Assembly: GCA_017577895.1 (NCBI GenBank)
Contig: PKQY01000003.1
Location: forward strand, 1-64,000
Source of the DNA: Bacillota bacterium
GTDB lineage: Bacteria; Bacillota; Bacilli; ZCTH02-B2
DNA length: 64,000 nucleotides
Direction: 5' to 3'
Of this stretch, positions 27,212 through 35,314 are shown piece by piece. Under the pieces are notes generated by a model. The model worked only from the letters and a program-made list of their open reading frames with translations, had not been told where the DNA came from and ran no database searches. A program made the position numbers and the translations under genes. Every line of letters starts with the position of its first letter. Positions within the stretch are counted from its first letter, which is position 1.

Positions 27212-27680
27212 CGTGTCGCGCTCCTCTCGCTTGTAAATATGATTGTAAGATCAGGACGGCCGCCAGTTGATCCACCGCCTGCCGCCGTTTTTTCCGACTC
27301 AAGTCGGCTTCCAGCAGGCTTCTTTCCGCCGCCACCGTGGTCAACCGTTCGTCCCACAACGTGACCGGCCGCTGAAAGCGGCGCTGCACCTGTTCGGCAA
27401 ACGCTTCCGCTTCCCGGGCCCGGGGGCCGATGGTCCCGTCCATGTTTTTCGGGTAACCGACGACGATTTCGCCCACGTCGTACTCCCTCAACAGCGCTGC
27501 CATGTCCTCCCAAAGCCGAGTCTCGGGTTCCCGCTGCAGGACGGTCAATCCTTGCGCCGTCCAGCCCAAGGGGTCGCTGACAGCCACGCCGATGCGCTTC
27601 GTCCCCACGTCCAAAGCCATGATTCGACGGTCTGATGTGGCCGCTTTTGGATCAGTGTGTGACATCCCATCATCGCCCAT
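27201..27680 (-). CDS. ruvX: Holliday junction resolvase-like / pre-16S rRNA nuclease RuvX (YqgF)
   Basis: RNase H-fold nuclease implicated in processing the 5' end of 16S rRNA. The first catalytic aspartate is in MALDVGTKRIGVAVSD; VVGYPKNMDGT and LWDERLTT are the other family blocks. The chosen ATG directly follows the ireB stop (TGAATG); the first 20 residues are extra relative to most homologues, so an internal start is possible. Same order as B. subtilis yrrK. Confidence 0.92.
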   Translation of the reverse strand: MGDDGMSHTDPKAATSDRRIMALDVGTKRIGVAVSDPLGWTAQGLTVLQREPETRLWEDMAALLREYDVGEIVVGYPKNMDGTIGPRAREAEAFAEQVQRRFQRPVTLWDERLTTVAAERSLLEADLSRKKRRQAVDQLAAVLILQSYLQARGARHDGR

Positions 27681-27956
27681 TCATGATTGTTTTTTCATGG
27701 CAGATTCAAGGTAATGACGCACCATTTCTTCCATGAGTTCGTCCCGTTCCACCTGCCGGATCAAATTTCGGGCGTTTTGATGTCGAGGTATGTAAGCCGG
27801 GTCGCCGGACAGCAAGTAGCCGACGATCTGATGGATCGGATTGTACCCTTTTTCTTCCAACGCCCGGTACACCGCCAGCAAAATTTCTTTTCGCCGTTCC
27901 GCCGGATCTGACTGTTCGTGGGCCGAAAACTTCATCGTTTGATCCATGGGCTCCAT
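27681..27956 (-). CDS. ireB: IreB family regulatory phosphoprotein (YrzL)
   Basis: Small UPF0297/IreB protein, a target of Ser/Thr kinase signalling in Firmicutes. The core EEKGYNPIHQIVGYLLSGDP and the PRHQNARNLIR block are nearly identical to other Bacillales. Three starts are possible (GTG 27965, ATG 27956, ATG 27947); 27956 gives the same length ahead of TMKF as YrzL. The conserved threonine in QTMKF is present. First gene of the block. Confidence 0.92.
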   Translation of the reverse strand: MEPMDQTMKFSAHEQSDPAERRKEILLAVYRALEEKGYNPIHQIVGYLLSGDPAYIPRHQNARNLIRQVERDELMEEMVRHYLESAMKKQS

Positions 27957-28045
27957 CCGCGACACCCCGCTTCTTCCTCATCTTGCTCTTATCTTGCCAC
28001 TTTCTGGACCAGTTTGCAACAAAATCGGCGCATACCGACGGAACA

Positions 28046-28099
28046 TAAAAAAAGCCCCTTTTTTGCAAAAGGAGCTTGCTTTTTTGCAAAAGGAGCTTG
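28046..28099 (-). terminator. Terminator with a 21-bp tandem-duplicated arm
   Basis: On the minus strand AAGCTCCTTTT and AAAAGGGGCTT pair (one G-T) and are followed by TTTTT, ending the 28111-28449 gene. The upstream arm is present twice: CTTTTTTGCAAAAGGAGCTTG occurs in perfect tandem at 28058-28078 and 28079-28099 (plus-strand reading). Confidence 0.8.
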
Positions 28100-28110
28100 T
28101 TCATCGGTGT

Positions 28111-28449
28111 TTACCAGTATCCATACCCGCCGTAAAAACCAAACCGGGGCGCCGTCAAGGCAATGGCCAAAATGGAAAAAAGGCTCAAGGCCAGAATGCC
28201 GGTGTTACGGAACTGGGCTTCTTGAATCGACACCCCGGCATCCACCCCTCGTCCCACCGCTTCTTCGGCTGCCCGTCGGCCGCCTCCGGCCGTCGGACAG
28301 GGCCACGGCAACGGACGCAAGTAAACGTTCCGTTCATCCACGCCGACGATTTGCCCATGATACCATCTGCCCAAACGGGTGCGGATCCACACTTTTTTGT
28401 ACATGTGTCGACAACACAACTGGTACATCCATCGAACGTGCCAATTCAC
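28111..28449 (-). CDS. Hypothetical small membrane protein
   Basis: A 112-residue protein beginning with GTG behind GGGGGG. The N-terminal half (KKVWIRTRLGRWYHGQIVGV) looks like a small beta-barrel of the Sm/KOW kind, the middle is Gly/Arg-rich, and residues about 82-99 form a membrane helix, ending in FGFYGGYGYW. The Gly/Tyr-rich end is common in small spore-coat-associated proteins, and the neighbour at 29074 is spore-related, but no family was recognised. Confidence 0.65.
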   Translation of the reverse strand: MNWHVRWMYQLCCRHMYKKVWIRTRLGRWYHGQIVGVDERNVYLRPLPWPCPTAGGGRRAAEEAVGRGVDAGVSIQEAQFRNTGILALSLFSILAIALTAPRFGFYGGYGYW

Positions 28450-28519
28450 ATATTGTCCCCCCTTCCCACCAGTCGTTCACAGCATATGCAGCGGTGGAAA
28501 GGTTGGCCTGGACACCCGT

Positions 28520-28858
28520 CTACCGTTTGAAAAAATTTTTCAGCAAGTCTTGGACCAGCGGATTGTTCAGCAATTTAATGATTTCCCCGATGTCCATGTT
28601 TTGAAAGAAATTTCCAAAGCCGCCCAACGGATTGGGGGCCGGCGGGCCGGGGGCAGGATGGCGGGGCGGCAAATATTCGGGATGGGACGGCCGCCGATCC
28701 TCCAATATTTGTTTTAATTCCTGGATTTCGATGAGGGCATTTTCCAGTTGCCGAGGCAACTCCTGCATGTGTTGCATGGCGCGGCGAAGTTTGCTGATTT
28801 CCCTTAACATCGCGTCCATTTGCCGGTTCAATCGGGTGCCGGACGACTTTTGTCCCAC
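28520..28858 (-). CDS. Hypothetical protein with coiled coil
   Basis: A 112-residue protein with an N-terminal amphipathic coiled coil (about residues 10-52), a proline-rich linker (HPEYLPPRHPAPGPPAP) and a C-terminal helical segment ending LLKNFFKR. It has no signal peptide or catalytic motif. The start ATG follows GAGGGGATGTTGTG. It is divergent from the SpoVIF-like gene. Not recognised. Confidence 0.6.
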   Translation of the reverse strand: MGQKSSGTRLNRQMDAMLREISKLRRAMQHMQELPRQLENALIEIQELKQILEDRRPSHPEYLPPRHPAPGPPAPNPLGGFGNFFQNMDIGEIIKLLNNPLVQDLLKNFFKR

Positions 28859-29073
28859 AACATCCCCTCCTCGCAGAACACACTGCTGTCCTTATTCCAC
28901 GGTATGTTCCGCAACGGCCTACGGCTATCCGGCAAACACCTATTTTCACCGAGCATCTTCCCGCATGGCTAAGAAACCGGCCGATTCGTCCAATTCGCCC
29001 AAGCAAGCCCGGCGCCGACGACATATGGTAAGGAAGAGTGCGACGCGCTCACCACGGGAGGGAGGGGTCACTT

Positions 29074-29349
29074 GTGAACTTGCGCGATCTGAATCGCCTG
29101 TTGGAAAAAGTCAACCAAAACACCGGACAAACGTTCACCGTCAACGACCTGCTGTCGCTGGCGTCCCAGTTCAACGAAAAAAATTTGACTGATGAACGGA
29201 AGCTCCGTTCCTTGATCAAAAGCTTGGGAGCGGCCATCGGAAAACCGTTGTCAGAGGCCGACGTGGAACGTATCATAGGGCTGGTCAAGCAAAATAAAGA
29301 GACGTTGACCGATCCAAAGAAAGCCGAACGGCTGTTCAAAAAATTCTAG
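29074..29349 (+). CDS. Stage VI sporulation protein F-like protein
   Basis: A 91-residue helical protein resembling SpoVIF (PF14069), which is needed for late spore coat assembly. The likeness rests on the N-terminal LLEKVNQNTGQTFTVNDLLS pattern, then NEKNLTDERKLRSLIKSLG. GTG at 29074 lies six bases after GGGAGGGAGGGG and was preferred to the upstream limit at 29038. CATATGGTA at 29022-29030, 44 bases upstream, matches a sigma-K -10 element (CATANNNTA), but no clear -35 is seen. The glycosylase gene follows 16 bp later. Confidence 0.7.
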   Translation: MNLRDLNRLLEKVNQNTGQTFTVNDLLSLASQFNEKNLTDERKLRSLIKSLGAAIGKPLSEADVERIIGLVKQNKETLTDPKKAERLFKKF

Positions 29350-29365
29350 CCGCAGGTGACACGCC

Positions 29366-30034
29366 ATGAACCTCAACGACTTTTTCCAGCGACCGACGTT
29401 GGAACTGGCTCCGGCATTGCTCGGAATGGAACTCGTCCACGAAACGGAAGACGGCACCGCCTCCGGGATCATCGTGGAAGTGGAAGCGTATATGGGCCCG
29501 GAAGACAAGGCGGCCCATTCGTATGGCGGCAAAAAAACCCAGCGGACCGAAGTGATGTTCGGTCCGCCGGGCCGTGCCTACGTGTATTTCATCTATGGCA
29601 TGTATTATTGTTTCAACATTGTCAGTGGCCCTCCCGGGAAGCCAGAAGCCATCCTGGTGCGGGCGCTGGCCCCTGCCCAAGGCATTCCCCTGATGGCCCA
29701 ACGGCGGGGAGTGGCTCTCACCCCCGAACTGACCGCTGTGTTGGACAAGCAGGGGAGCTTGACCGTGTCGTATGACGAGCTGACGGCCGCCTCGCGGCGG
29801 CTGTTGAAGGGATTGACCAACGGCCCCGGCAAACTGTGCACTGCCCTGGCCATCACCAAAGCACAGTACGGGTGGGACCTGACCCGCTCCCGCCTGTATT
29901 TGCGGCCGGGCATCGGCCCCATCCCGCCGGAACAAGTGGCCCGGGGACCGCGCATCAACATCGGCTACGCCGAAGAAGCCATCCACTACCCGTGGCGGTT
30001 TTGGATACGGGACAACCCCTTCGTTTCCAAGTGA
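29366..30034 (+). CDS. DNA-3-methyladenine glycosylase (AAG/MPG family)
   Basis: Base-excision repair enzyme removing alkylated purines. The catalytic glutamate is in VEVEAYMGPEDKAAH, and YFIYGMYYCFNIV is the DNA-intercalating block. Length of 222 residues fits. Start ATG behind CGCAGGTGAC. It lies 16 bp after the SpoVIF-like gene and may share its transcript, which would link repair to late sporulation; this is inference. An adaB-type alkyltransferase at 34.8 kb gives a second alkylation-repair gene close by. Confidence 0.93.
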   Translation: MNLNDFFQRPTLELAPALLGMELVHETEDGTASGIIVEVEAYMGPEDKAAHSYGGKKTQRTEVMFGPPGRAYVYFIYGMYYCFNIVSGPPGKPEAILVRALAPAQGIPLMAQRRGVALTPELTAVLDKQGSLTVSYDELTAASRRLLKGLTNGPGKLCTALAITKAQYGWDLTRSRLYLRPGIGPIPPEQVARGPRINIGYAEEAIHYPWRFWIRDNPFVSK

Positions 30035-30051
30035 ACGCCTCTGTTTTCTTC

Positions 30052-32694
30052 TTATGCCCCCGCGCCCTGAGCCACCGCGTCTTCCGCCGCTTTGAGCGCC
30101 TCCTGCAGTTTCGACGCATCTTTGCCGCCGGCTTGCGCCATGTCGGGCCGGCCGCCCCCGCCGCCGCCGCACCGGCGGGCCGCCTCTTTGACGATGTTCC
30201 CGGCATGATACCCTTGCTTGACGAGATCCGGCGTGACCATGGCCACCAGCTGCACTTTGCCGTTGACGACAGTTCCCAGCAACACGATGCCGCTGCCGAT
30301 GGCGGCCTTGACTTCATCGGCGACGGTTCGGAGCGCTTCCATGTCCGGCGCCTGGACGGCCGCCGCTACCACGTTCACGCCGTTGACCGTCACCTTGCGC
30401 TGGGCCAGTTCCTGGGCTTGCCAGCGTCCGAGTTTGCTGCGCAGCGATTCGTTTTCCCGCTGCAATTCTTTGTATTGCTGCTGCAACGCCTCAATGCGTT
30501 CCACCAGTTCCGCCGGCGACGCCTTCAACAACGCCGCCGCCCGGCGCATCCGCTGCAGCTGTTCATCCAAGTATACATACGCCTGTTGACCGGTTACCGC
30601 TTCGATGCGCCGCGTGCCGGAGCCGATGCCCGATTCGCTGACGATTTTAAAGAGACCGATTTCCGCCGTGTTGCGCACGTGGCATCCGCCGCACAACTCC
30701 AGGCTGTAGTCGCCCACCTGCACGACGCGGACGATCTCGCCGTACTTCTCGCCGAACAGGGCCATGGCGCCCATGGCTTTCGCCTCTTGCAACGGCTTGT
30801 ACATGGTGGTCACTTCAATGTTTTTCCAGATCTGCTCATTGACTTCCTGTTCCACCCGTTGCAGTTCCTCTTCGGTCATGGCGCCGAAATGGGTGAAGTC
30901 AAAGCGCAGCCGATCCGGCGCCACCAACGAACCGGCCTGGTTGGCGTGTTCGCCCAGCACGTTTTTCAGCGCCCGGTGCAACAGGTGGGTGGCGGTATGG
31001 TTTTTCTCCGTGGCCCGGCGCCGCTGCTCGTCGATGGTCGCCGTCACGATCGCGCCGACCCGCACTGTCCCTTCTTCAACCCGCACCCGATGCAAATGTT
31101 GCCCCCGCGGCCCTTTTTGCACATCTTCTACCACGAGGCGCAATCCCGGCGCGGTGATGGTGCCCACATCCGCCACCTGACCGCCGCTTTCGGCGTAGAA
31201 AGGAGTCTTGTCCAGCATCAACAGCACTTGTTTGCCGGGACCCGCCACGTCCACCATCTGCTCCCCGTCGACGATGGCCACGACCCGGGCTTCGATCTGC
31301 GGCTCGGTATACCCGGCAAACTCGCCGCCTTCCGGCAATTGCTCCAAGACGCCGCCTTGCACTTTCATGCTGTCGACGTCCTGCCGCGCTGCCCGGGCCC
31401 GGGCCCGTTGCGCTTCCATTTCCCGCTCAAAGCCTTCTTCATCGACGGTAAAGCCCCGTTCCGCGGCGTAATCCACCGTCAAGTCCAGCGGGAAACCGTA
31501 CGTGTCGTACAAGAGGAACGCCTGTTTCCCGGACAACTGCTTTTGCCCGGCGGCCGCCGCCTCTTCCAGCATGTTGGCCAGAATCTCCAATCCTTCGGCC
31601 AACGTTTCCATGAACCGTTCTTCTTCGGTGCGGATGACCCGTTGGATGAACTCCCGCCGCTCGACAACTTCCGGGTAAAAGTCCCCCATGATGTCGCCGA
31701 CCACCGGCACCAACTTGTACAGGAACGGCTCGGTCAGCCCCAGTTCCCGGCCGTAACGCACCGCCCGGCGCAACAGACGGCGGATGACGTAACCCCGGCC
31801 TTCGTTCCCCGGCAGTGCGCCGTCGCCGATGGCAAATACGATGGTCCGCAAATGGTCGGCAATGATGTTATAGGCGATGTCGTGCTCCCGGTTTTGTTTG
31901 TACGGCTTGCCGGTCATCGCGACCGTGGCGTCGATGATGGGCTTGATGAGGTCCGTTTCAAAGTTGGTTTCCACGCCCTGCAAAATGCTGGCCATCCGCT
32001 CCAGGCCCATGCCGGTATCGATGTTTTTCTTCGGCAGCGGCGTATACGTGCCGTCGGGGTTGTGGTTGTACTGGGAAAAGACGAGGTTCCACACTTCCAG
32101 ATACCGGTCGTTTTCACCGCCGGGATACAGTTCGGGATCGTTCGGATCGTTGCCGTACTTTTCGCCCCGGTCGTAGAAAATTTCCGAGTTGGGCCCGCAA
32201 GGCCCTTCCCCGATGTCCCAGAAGTTCCCTTCCAGGCGAATGATACGCTCTTCCGGCAGCCCGATTTTTTCGTGCCAAATTTTAAACGCTTCTTCGTCGT
32301 CCGGATGGATCGTCACCGACAGCCGGTCGGGATCGAAGCCGATCCACTCGGGGCTGGTCAAAAATTCCCACGCCCAGGTGATGGCTTCTTCCTTGAAATA
32401 GTCGCCGATAGAAAAGTTGCCCAGCATTTCGAAAAACGTGTGGTGCCGGGGCGTTTTGCCGACGTTTTCAATGTCGTTGGTGCGAATCGACTTTTGCACG
32501 TTGGTGATGCGCGGGTTTTCCGGAACCAACGTGCCGTCGAAATATTTTTTGAGCGTCGCCACGCCCGAGTTGATCCACAACAGGCTCGGATCGTCCACCG
32601 GAATGAGCGATGCGCTCGGCTCCACCTTGTGGCCTTTCTGCTTGAAAAATTCGAGAAACATGCGGCGAATTTCACTGCCGGACAGCCGCTTCAT
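30052..32694 (-). CDS. alaS: Alanyl-tRNA synthetase
   Basis: Class II synthetase charging tRNA-Ala. The 880 residues show the catalytic domain (HHTFFEMLGNFSIGDYF), the editing-domain zinc motifs HTATHLLH and CGGCHVRNT, and the Gly-rich C-terminal DHHA1 domain (CGGGGGGRPDMAQAGG). The ORF extends to 32796, but ATG at 32694 has GAAGGAGTGGGAG upstream and gives the normal start MKRLSGSEIRR. Expression is controlled by a T-box leader at 32855-33194. As in B. subtilis the ireB-ruvX block lies nearby, here separated by four small genes. Confidence 0.96.
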   Translation of the reverse strand: MKRLSGSEIRRMFLEFFKQKGHKVEPSASLIPVDDPSLLWINSGVATLKKYFDGTLVPENPRITNVQKSIRTNDIENVGKTPRHHTFFEMLGNFSIGDYFKEEAITWAWEFLTSPEWIGFDPDRLSVTIHPDDEEAFKIWHEKIGLPEERIIRLEGNFWDIGEGPCGPNSEIFYDRGEKYGNDPNDPELYPGGENDRYLEVWNLVFSQYNHNPDGTYTPLPKKNIDTGMGLERMASILQGVETNFETDLIKPIIDATVAMTGKPYKQNREHDIAYNIIADHLRTIVFAIGDGALPGNEGRGYVIRRLLRRAVRYGRELGLTEPFLYKLVPVVGDIMGDFYPEVVERREFIQRVIRTEEERFMETLAEGLEILANMLEEAAAAGQKQLSGKQAFLLYDTYGFPLDLTVDYAAERGFTVDEEGFEREMEAQRARARAARQDVDSMKVQGGVLEQLPEGGEFAGYTEPQIEARVVAIVDGEQMVDVAGPGKQVLLMLDKTPFYAESGGQVADVGTITAPGLRLVVEDVQKGPRGQHLHRVRVEEGTVRVGAIVTATIDEQRRRATEKNHTATHLLHRALKNVLGEHANQAGSLVAPDRLRFDFTHFGAMTEEELQRVEQEVNEQIWKNIEVTTMYKPLQEAKAMGAMALFGEKYGEIVRVVQVGDYSLELCGGCHVRNTAEIGLFKIVSESGIGSGTRRIEAVTGQQAYVYLDEQLQRMRRAAALLKASPAELVERIEALQQQYKELQRENESLRSKLGRWQAQELAQRKVTVNGVNVVAAAVQAPDMEALRTVADEVKAAIGSGIVLLGTVVNGKVQLVAMVTPDLVKQGYHAGNIVKEAARRCGGGGGGRPDMAQAGGKDASKLQEALKAAEDAVAQGAGA

Positions 32695-32854
32695 CAGCTC
32701 CCACTCCTTCTTTCTTCCATTTGTTTTCTTACCGGTCCATGGCGTATCGCCAAGACGTGACCACGAACGGACTGTATTCGACTGCATGTGCCCCATTGGC
32801 GCCGAGCATCCTCGGCGTCAGACGACCACGTTGCCGCCCATCTACGCCGCCTAA

Positions 32855-33194
32855 ATAAAAAGACTCCCATCCTGCACATGCAGGGGCGGGAGTCACTCGC
32901 GGTACCACCCTGCTTACCGGCCTGATTGTAATGGGTGTGCGGCACCTATCAACAGGCACGTCTCTCTGCCGAATACGTTCCTTCCAAGCCGGTCGCTCGA
33001 CATCCTTAACGCGGCCAACGCGGCCCTCATCGGGCACGGCGTTCGGGAGTGGCCTTCCGCCTCCTTACTGTGAGAACTCCTTGCAGCCGGTCGTTCCCGG
33101 GAGTTCCTCTCTGGCACAGGATTGAGGCGTACTTCGCTCCGTCATCACGCAGATGGATATGGATACGTACTACATTCGATCCTTACCATGATTC
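32855..33194 (-). promoter_or_regulatory. T-box riboswitch of alaS
   Basis: Leader of about 340 bases on the minus strand. The T-box sequence AGGGTGGTACCGCG is at 32898-32911. The terminator stem GACTCCCGCCCCTGCA / TGCAGGATGGGAGTC with a T run ends at 32855. In stem I the AGTA of a loop-E-like motif precedes GAAGGCCA; GCC (33051-33053 reading minus) is the likely specifier codon, matching alanine. Uncharged tRNA-Ala should favour readthrough into alaS. Confidence 0.93.
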
Positions 33195-33200
33195 GTCATG

Positions 33201-33229
33201 ATTATAGCTTGCCCGCATGGGAACGTCAA
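33201..33229 (-). promoter_or_regulatory. Sigma-A promoter of the alaS T-box transcript
   Basis: TTGACG and TATAAT with a 17-base spacer, read on the minus strand. The start point is expected near 33194, just before the T-box leader. Confidence 0.8.
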
Positions 33230-33385
33230 CTGTTCAACGACATGCGCAAATCGATGCTGCACCCATCCCATACAAGTCACGCCCTTTTTGCATGATTGCG
33301 TTTTTGAAAAAAATGTGAGCAGACAACTTTATGACAACTGTCACTTGTCTGTCGCAATCCAACTCCGTATGCTGGCCTGCGGGCC

Positions 33386-33788
33386 GAAAAAACGACGAGC
33401 AAACTCATTCTCATCACGGTATTGAACGGGCTGTCTTTCTCCACCGTCCTGGTGATCGCCCTGATCTTTCTCGGCAAGCCGTATCAGCTTTAGGCGCGGC
33501 ACTGGCTGGTGATTCACTTGTTTTGTATCTTATACGGCCTTATACGGCGCCGCCTCGGCCTGGTGGATTCCTTACTTCTTCGGCACGACGCCGGAAATGG
33601 TGAAGTCGTATACGACCATGTTCGGGAACACTCACGCCTTTTTGCCGGTTCGCAACGGCATCGTTCCCAATACGATTCACACCGCGTTCCAGTTGACCTT
33701 GCTGTCGACGTGGGTGTTGTCGCTGTATCTGTCAGCCACCAGCGGACGGAAAACCGATCGCGCGAACCGTTTTGATCATGCCGGCTGA
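33386..33788 (+). pseudogene. Broken gene for a small integral membrane protein
   Basis: One frame reads KLILITVLNGLSFSTVLVIA and further to KPYQL, then an in-frame TAG (33491-33493), then ARHWLVIHLFCILYG. A perfect 10-bp tandem duplication, CTTATACGGC at 33529-33538 and 33539-33548, then shifts the frame. Removing one copy restores a continuous reading through GAASAWWIPYFFGTTPEM, MFGNTHAFLPVRNG and NTIHTAFQLTLLS to 33788. No start codon or ribosome binding site remains. It would have encoded about 130 residues with three or four membrane helices. Family not identified. Confidence 0.7.
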
Positions 33789-33830
33789 TGCACGTAAAAA
33801 TACTATGTCGTTGGTAAAAGCAACCCGGTT

Positions 33831-34307
33831 TTACTCTAACAGCCGGGAAACTCGGATCGGAAACGCATATGAGGCATCCCCTTGCGGCCACGAAGCCACC
33901 AGAACATACACGTACTCTCCTTCGTCCGACGGCAACTTCACCTGGCCGGCGGACACCTTTTTAAAATCCACTCCTCCCTCCTTCCAAATGCCCACCTGGA
34001 TTTCCTCCGGGGCATCGGTAAAAGAGACGTTCAACACAGCATTCGGTCGTACGTTCACCGGCTCCAAAGACTCCACCAACGATGGCGGATCCACCGCATC
34101 CACCGCCACGCCCCGCCCCCGTTCACTCCACGTGTAAGTTCCTAATCGAACAGGAACGGGGGCACCTTCCACGTTCAGCATCGGCATGGGAAGCAAAAGC
34201 TTAACATCCGGTGTGGCGAACGAATCGCCCGGTTTCCACTGTCCTGAAAATCCAAATGAGAACACAGCAATCCAAAAAAGACATAATATTGCAATAATTT
34301 TTCTCAA
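33831..34307 (-). CDS. Hypothetical secreted protein
   Basis: 158 residues with a classical signal peptide (MRKIIAILCLFWIAVFSFGF, then S-G). TTG start with AGGAGGGG six bases upstream. The mature part is predicted to be beta-rich (VPVRLGTYTWSERGRG, then EYVYVLVASWP) and has no cysteine after the signal peptide. Family not recognised. The gene stands between the broken membrane-protein gene and the adaA fragment, a region that seems to be decaying, but the ORF itself is intact. Confidence 0.7.
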   Translation of the reverse strand: MRKIIAILCLFWIAVFSFGFSGQWKPGDSFATPDVKLLLPMPMLNVEGAPVPVRLGTYTWSERGRGVAVDAVDPPSLVESLEPVNVRPNAVLNVSFTDAPEEIQVGIWKEGGVDFKKVSAGQVKLPSDEGEYVYVLVASWPQGDASYAFPIRVSRLLE

Positions 34308-34395
34308 AATTTTCCCCTCCTCTTTTTCATTTTTGCCTTTTCATTGCCCCGCCCTTACCCGTAAGAAAACGTAACGGCTATACTGAAAACATGAG

Positions 34396-34695
34396 ATGTT
34401 CCTCACCTTACATCGGCTGGCCGCGATGCTCCACATGAGCCCCTCTCATTTACATCGGACGTTCAAACGGCGGGTCGGTTGCACGCCAACGGAATACATC
34501 CGGAAAACCCGTTTGGATGCGGCCAAAAAACTGCTGTTGGAAACCGACTTACCAATTTCTAACATTTCGGACCAAGTCGGCTTTGCCAGCGCTGCCTCGT
34601 TCTCCAGCATCTTTCAAAAGCAATACGGCTTGTCTCCTTCTGCATACCGACAACGACACGTCCGCCTATCCGACCAGCCGACGCACTCAGCCTGA
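34396..34695 (+). pseudogene. N-truncated adaA: AraC-type helix-turn-helix only
   Basis: 99 residues made of an AraC-family DNA-binding domain (LTLHRLAAMLHMSPSHLHRT, DLPISNISDQVGFASAASFS). In AdaA-type activators this part follows an N-terminal Cys-rich methylphosphotriester domain, which is absent here. The adaB gene starts 65 bp downstream, the usual partner, so this is best read as the 3' end of adaA. No ribosome binding site precedes the ATG, though TATACT lies nearby. The fragment could still be translated. Confidence 0.65.
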
Positions 34696-34759
34696 CGATA
34701 TGTTGATATGTTGCGCCACCTACACGACACTTTTCACTTAAACCAGGAGGACAAAACCG

Positions 34760-35284
34760 ATGGAAACCGTCGTCTGGAGCTCGTTTCGCCATGCATCGTG
34801 GGAGTTTTTGATCGCCGCCACCGAAAAAGGATTGTGCTGCGTGACGTTGCCCAACGAATCGTGGGAGACATTGTCTGCCTTCATTCAGCGTCATTTTCCG
34901 GGCGCCGGCCTGAAACGGGATGACGAACGCATGGCGCCGTACGCGGAACAATTGACCGCGTACCTGGCCGGTCGATTGAAACAATTTACCGTGCCGCTGG
35001 ACGTGCGGGGAACGCCGTTTCAATTGGCCGTGTGGCAGGTGCTCCAACAAATCCCCTACGGACGCCTGACCACCTACGGCGACATCGCCGCCCAAATCGG
35101 AAAGCCCACCGCGTCCCGTGCGGTGGGAGCAGCGGTGGGCGCCAATCCGTTGCCGCTCGTCATTCCTTGTCACCGTGTCGTCGGCAAAGACGGTCGACTG
35201 ACCGGGTATCGCGGCGGGCTGGACGTCAAAGCGGCCTTGTTGCGGCTGGAAGGCATTTCTTTAAGCGAGGAACACCATTGTTGA
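34760..35284 (+). CDS. adaB: Methylated-DNA--[protein]-cysteine S-methyltransferase
   Basis: Suicide repair protein that takes the methyl group from O6-methylguanine onto its own cysteine. The acceptor site IPCHRVVGKDG is present, with YGRLTTYGDIA and the C-terminal GGLDVKAALLRLE. Length of 174 residues is normal. ATG at 34760 follows CCAGGAGGAC. Its likely activator AdaA is truncated, so the gene may have lost its adaptive response or depend on another promoter. Confidence 0.93.
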   Translation: METVVWSSFRHASWEFLIAATEKGLCCVTLPNESWETLSAFIQRHFPGAGLKRDDERMAPYAEQLTAYLAGRLKQFTVPLDVRGTPFQLAVWQVLQQIPYGRLTTYGDIAAQIGKPTASRAVGAAVGANPLPLVIPCHRVVGKDGRLTGYRGGLDVKAALLRLEGISLSEEHHC

Positions 35285-35314
35285 GCCCAAAGGAAACGCC
35301 TCAAACCGATGCGC

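Noticed and set aside
28964..29192. Plus-strand frame overlapping the start of the SpoVIF-like gene
   Set aside because: It begins plausibly with ATG but continues in the wrong frame through the SpoVIF-like coding region and has Arg/Ser-rich nonsense composition.
29836..32760. Open frame of over 900 codons on the plus strand
   Set aside because: Antisense of alaS, no motif and no ribosome binding site.
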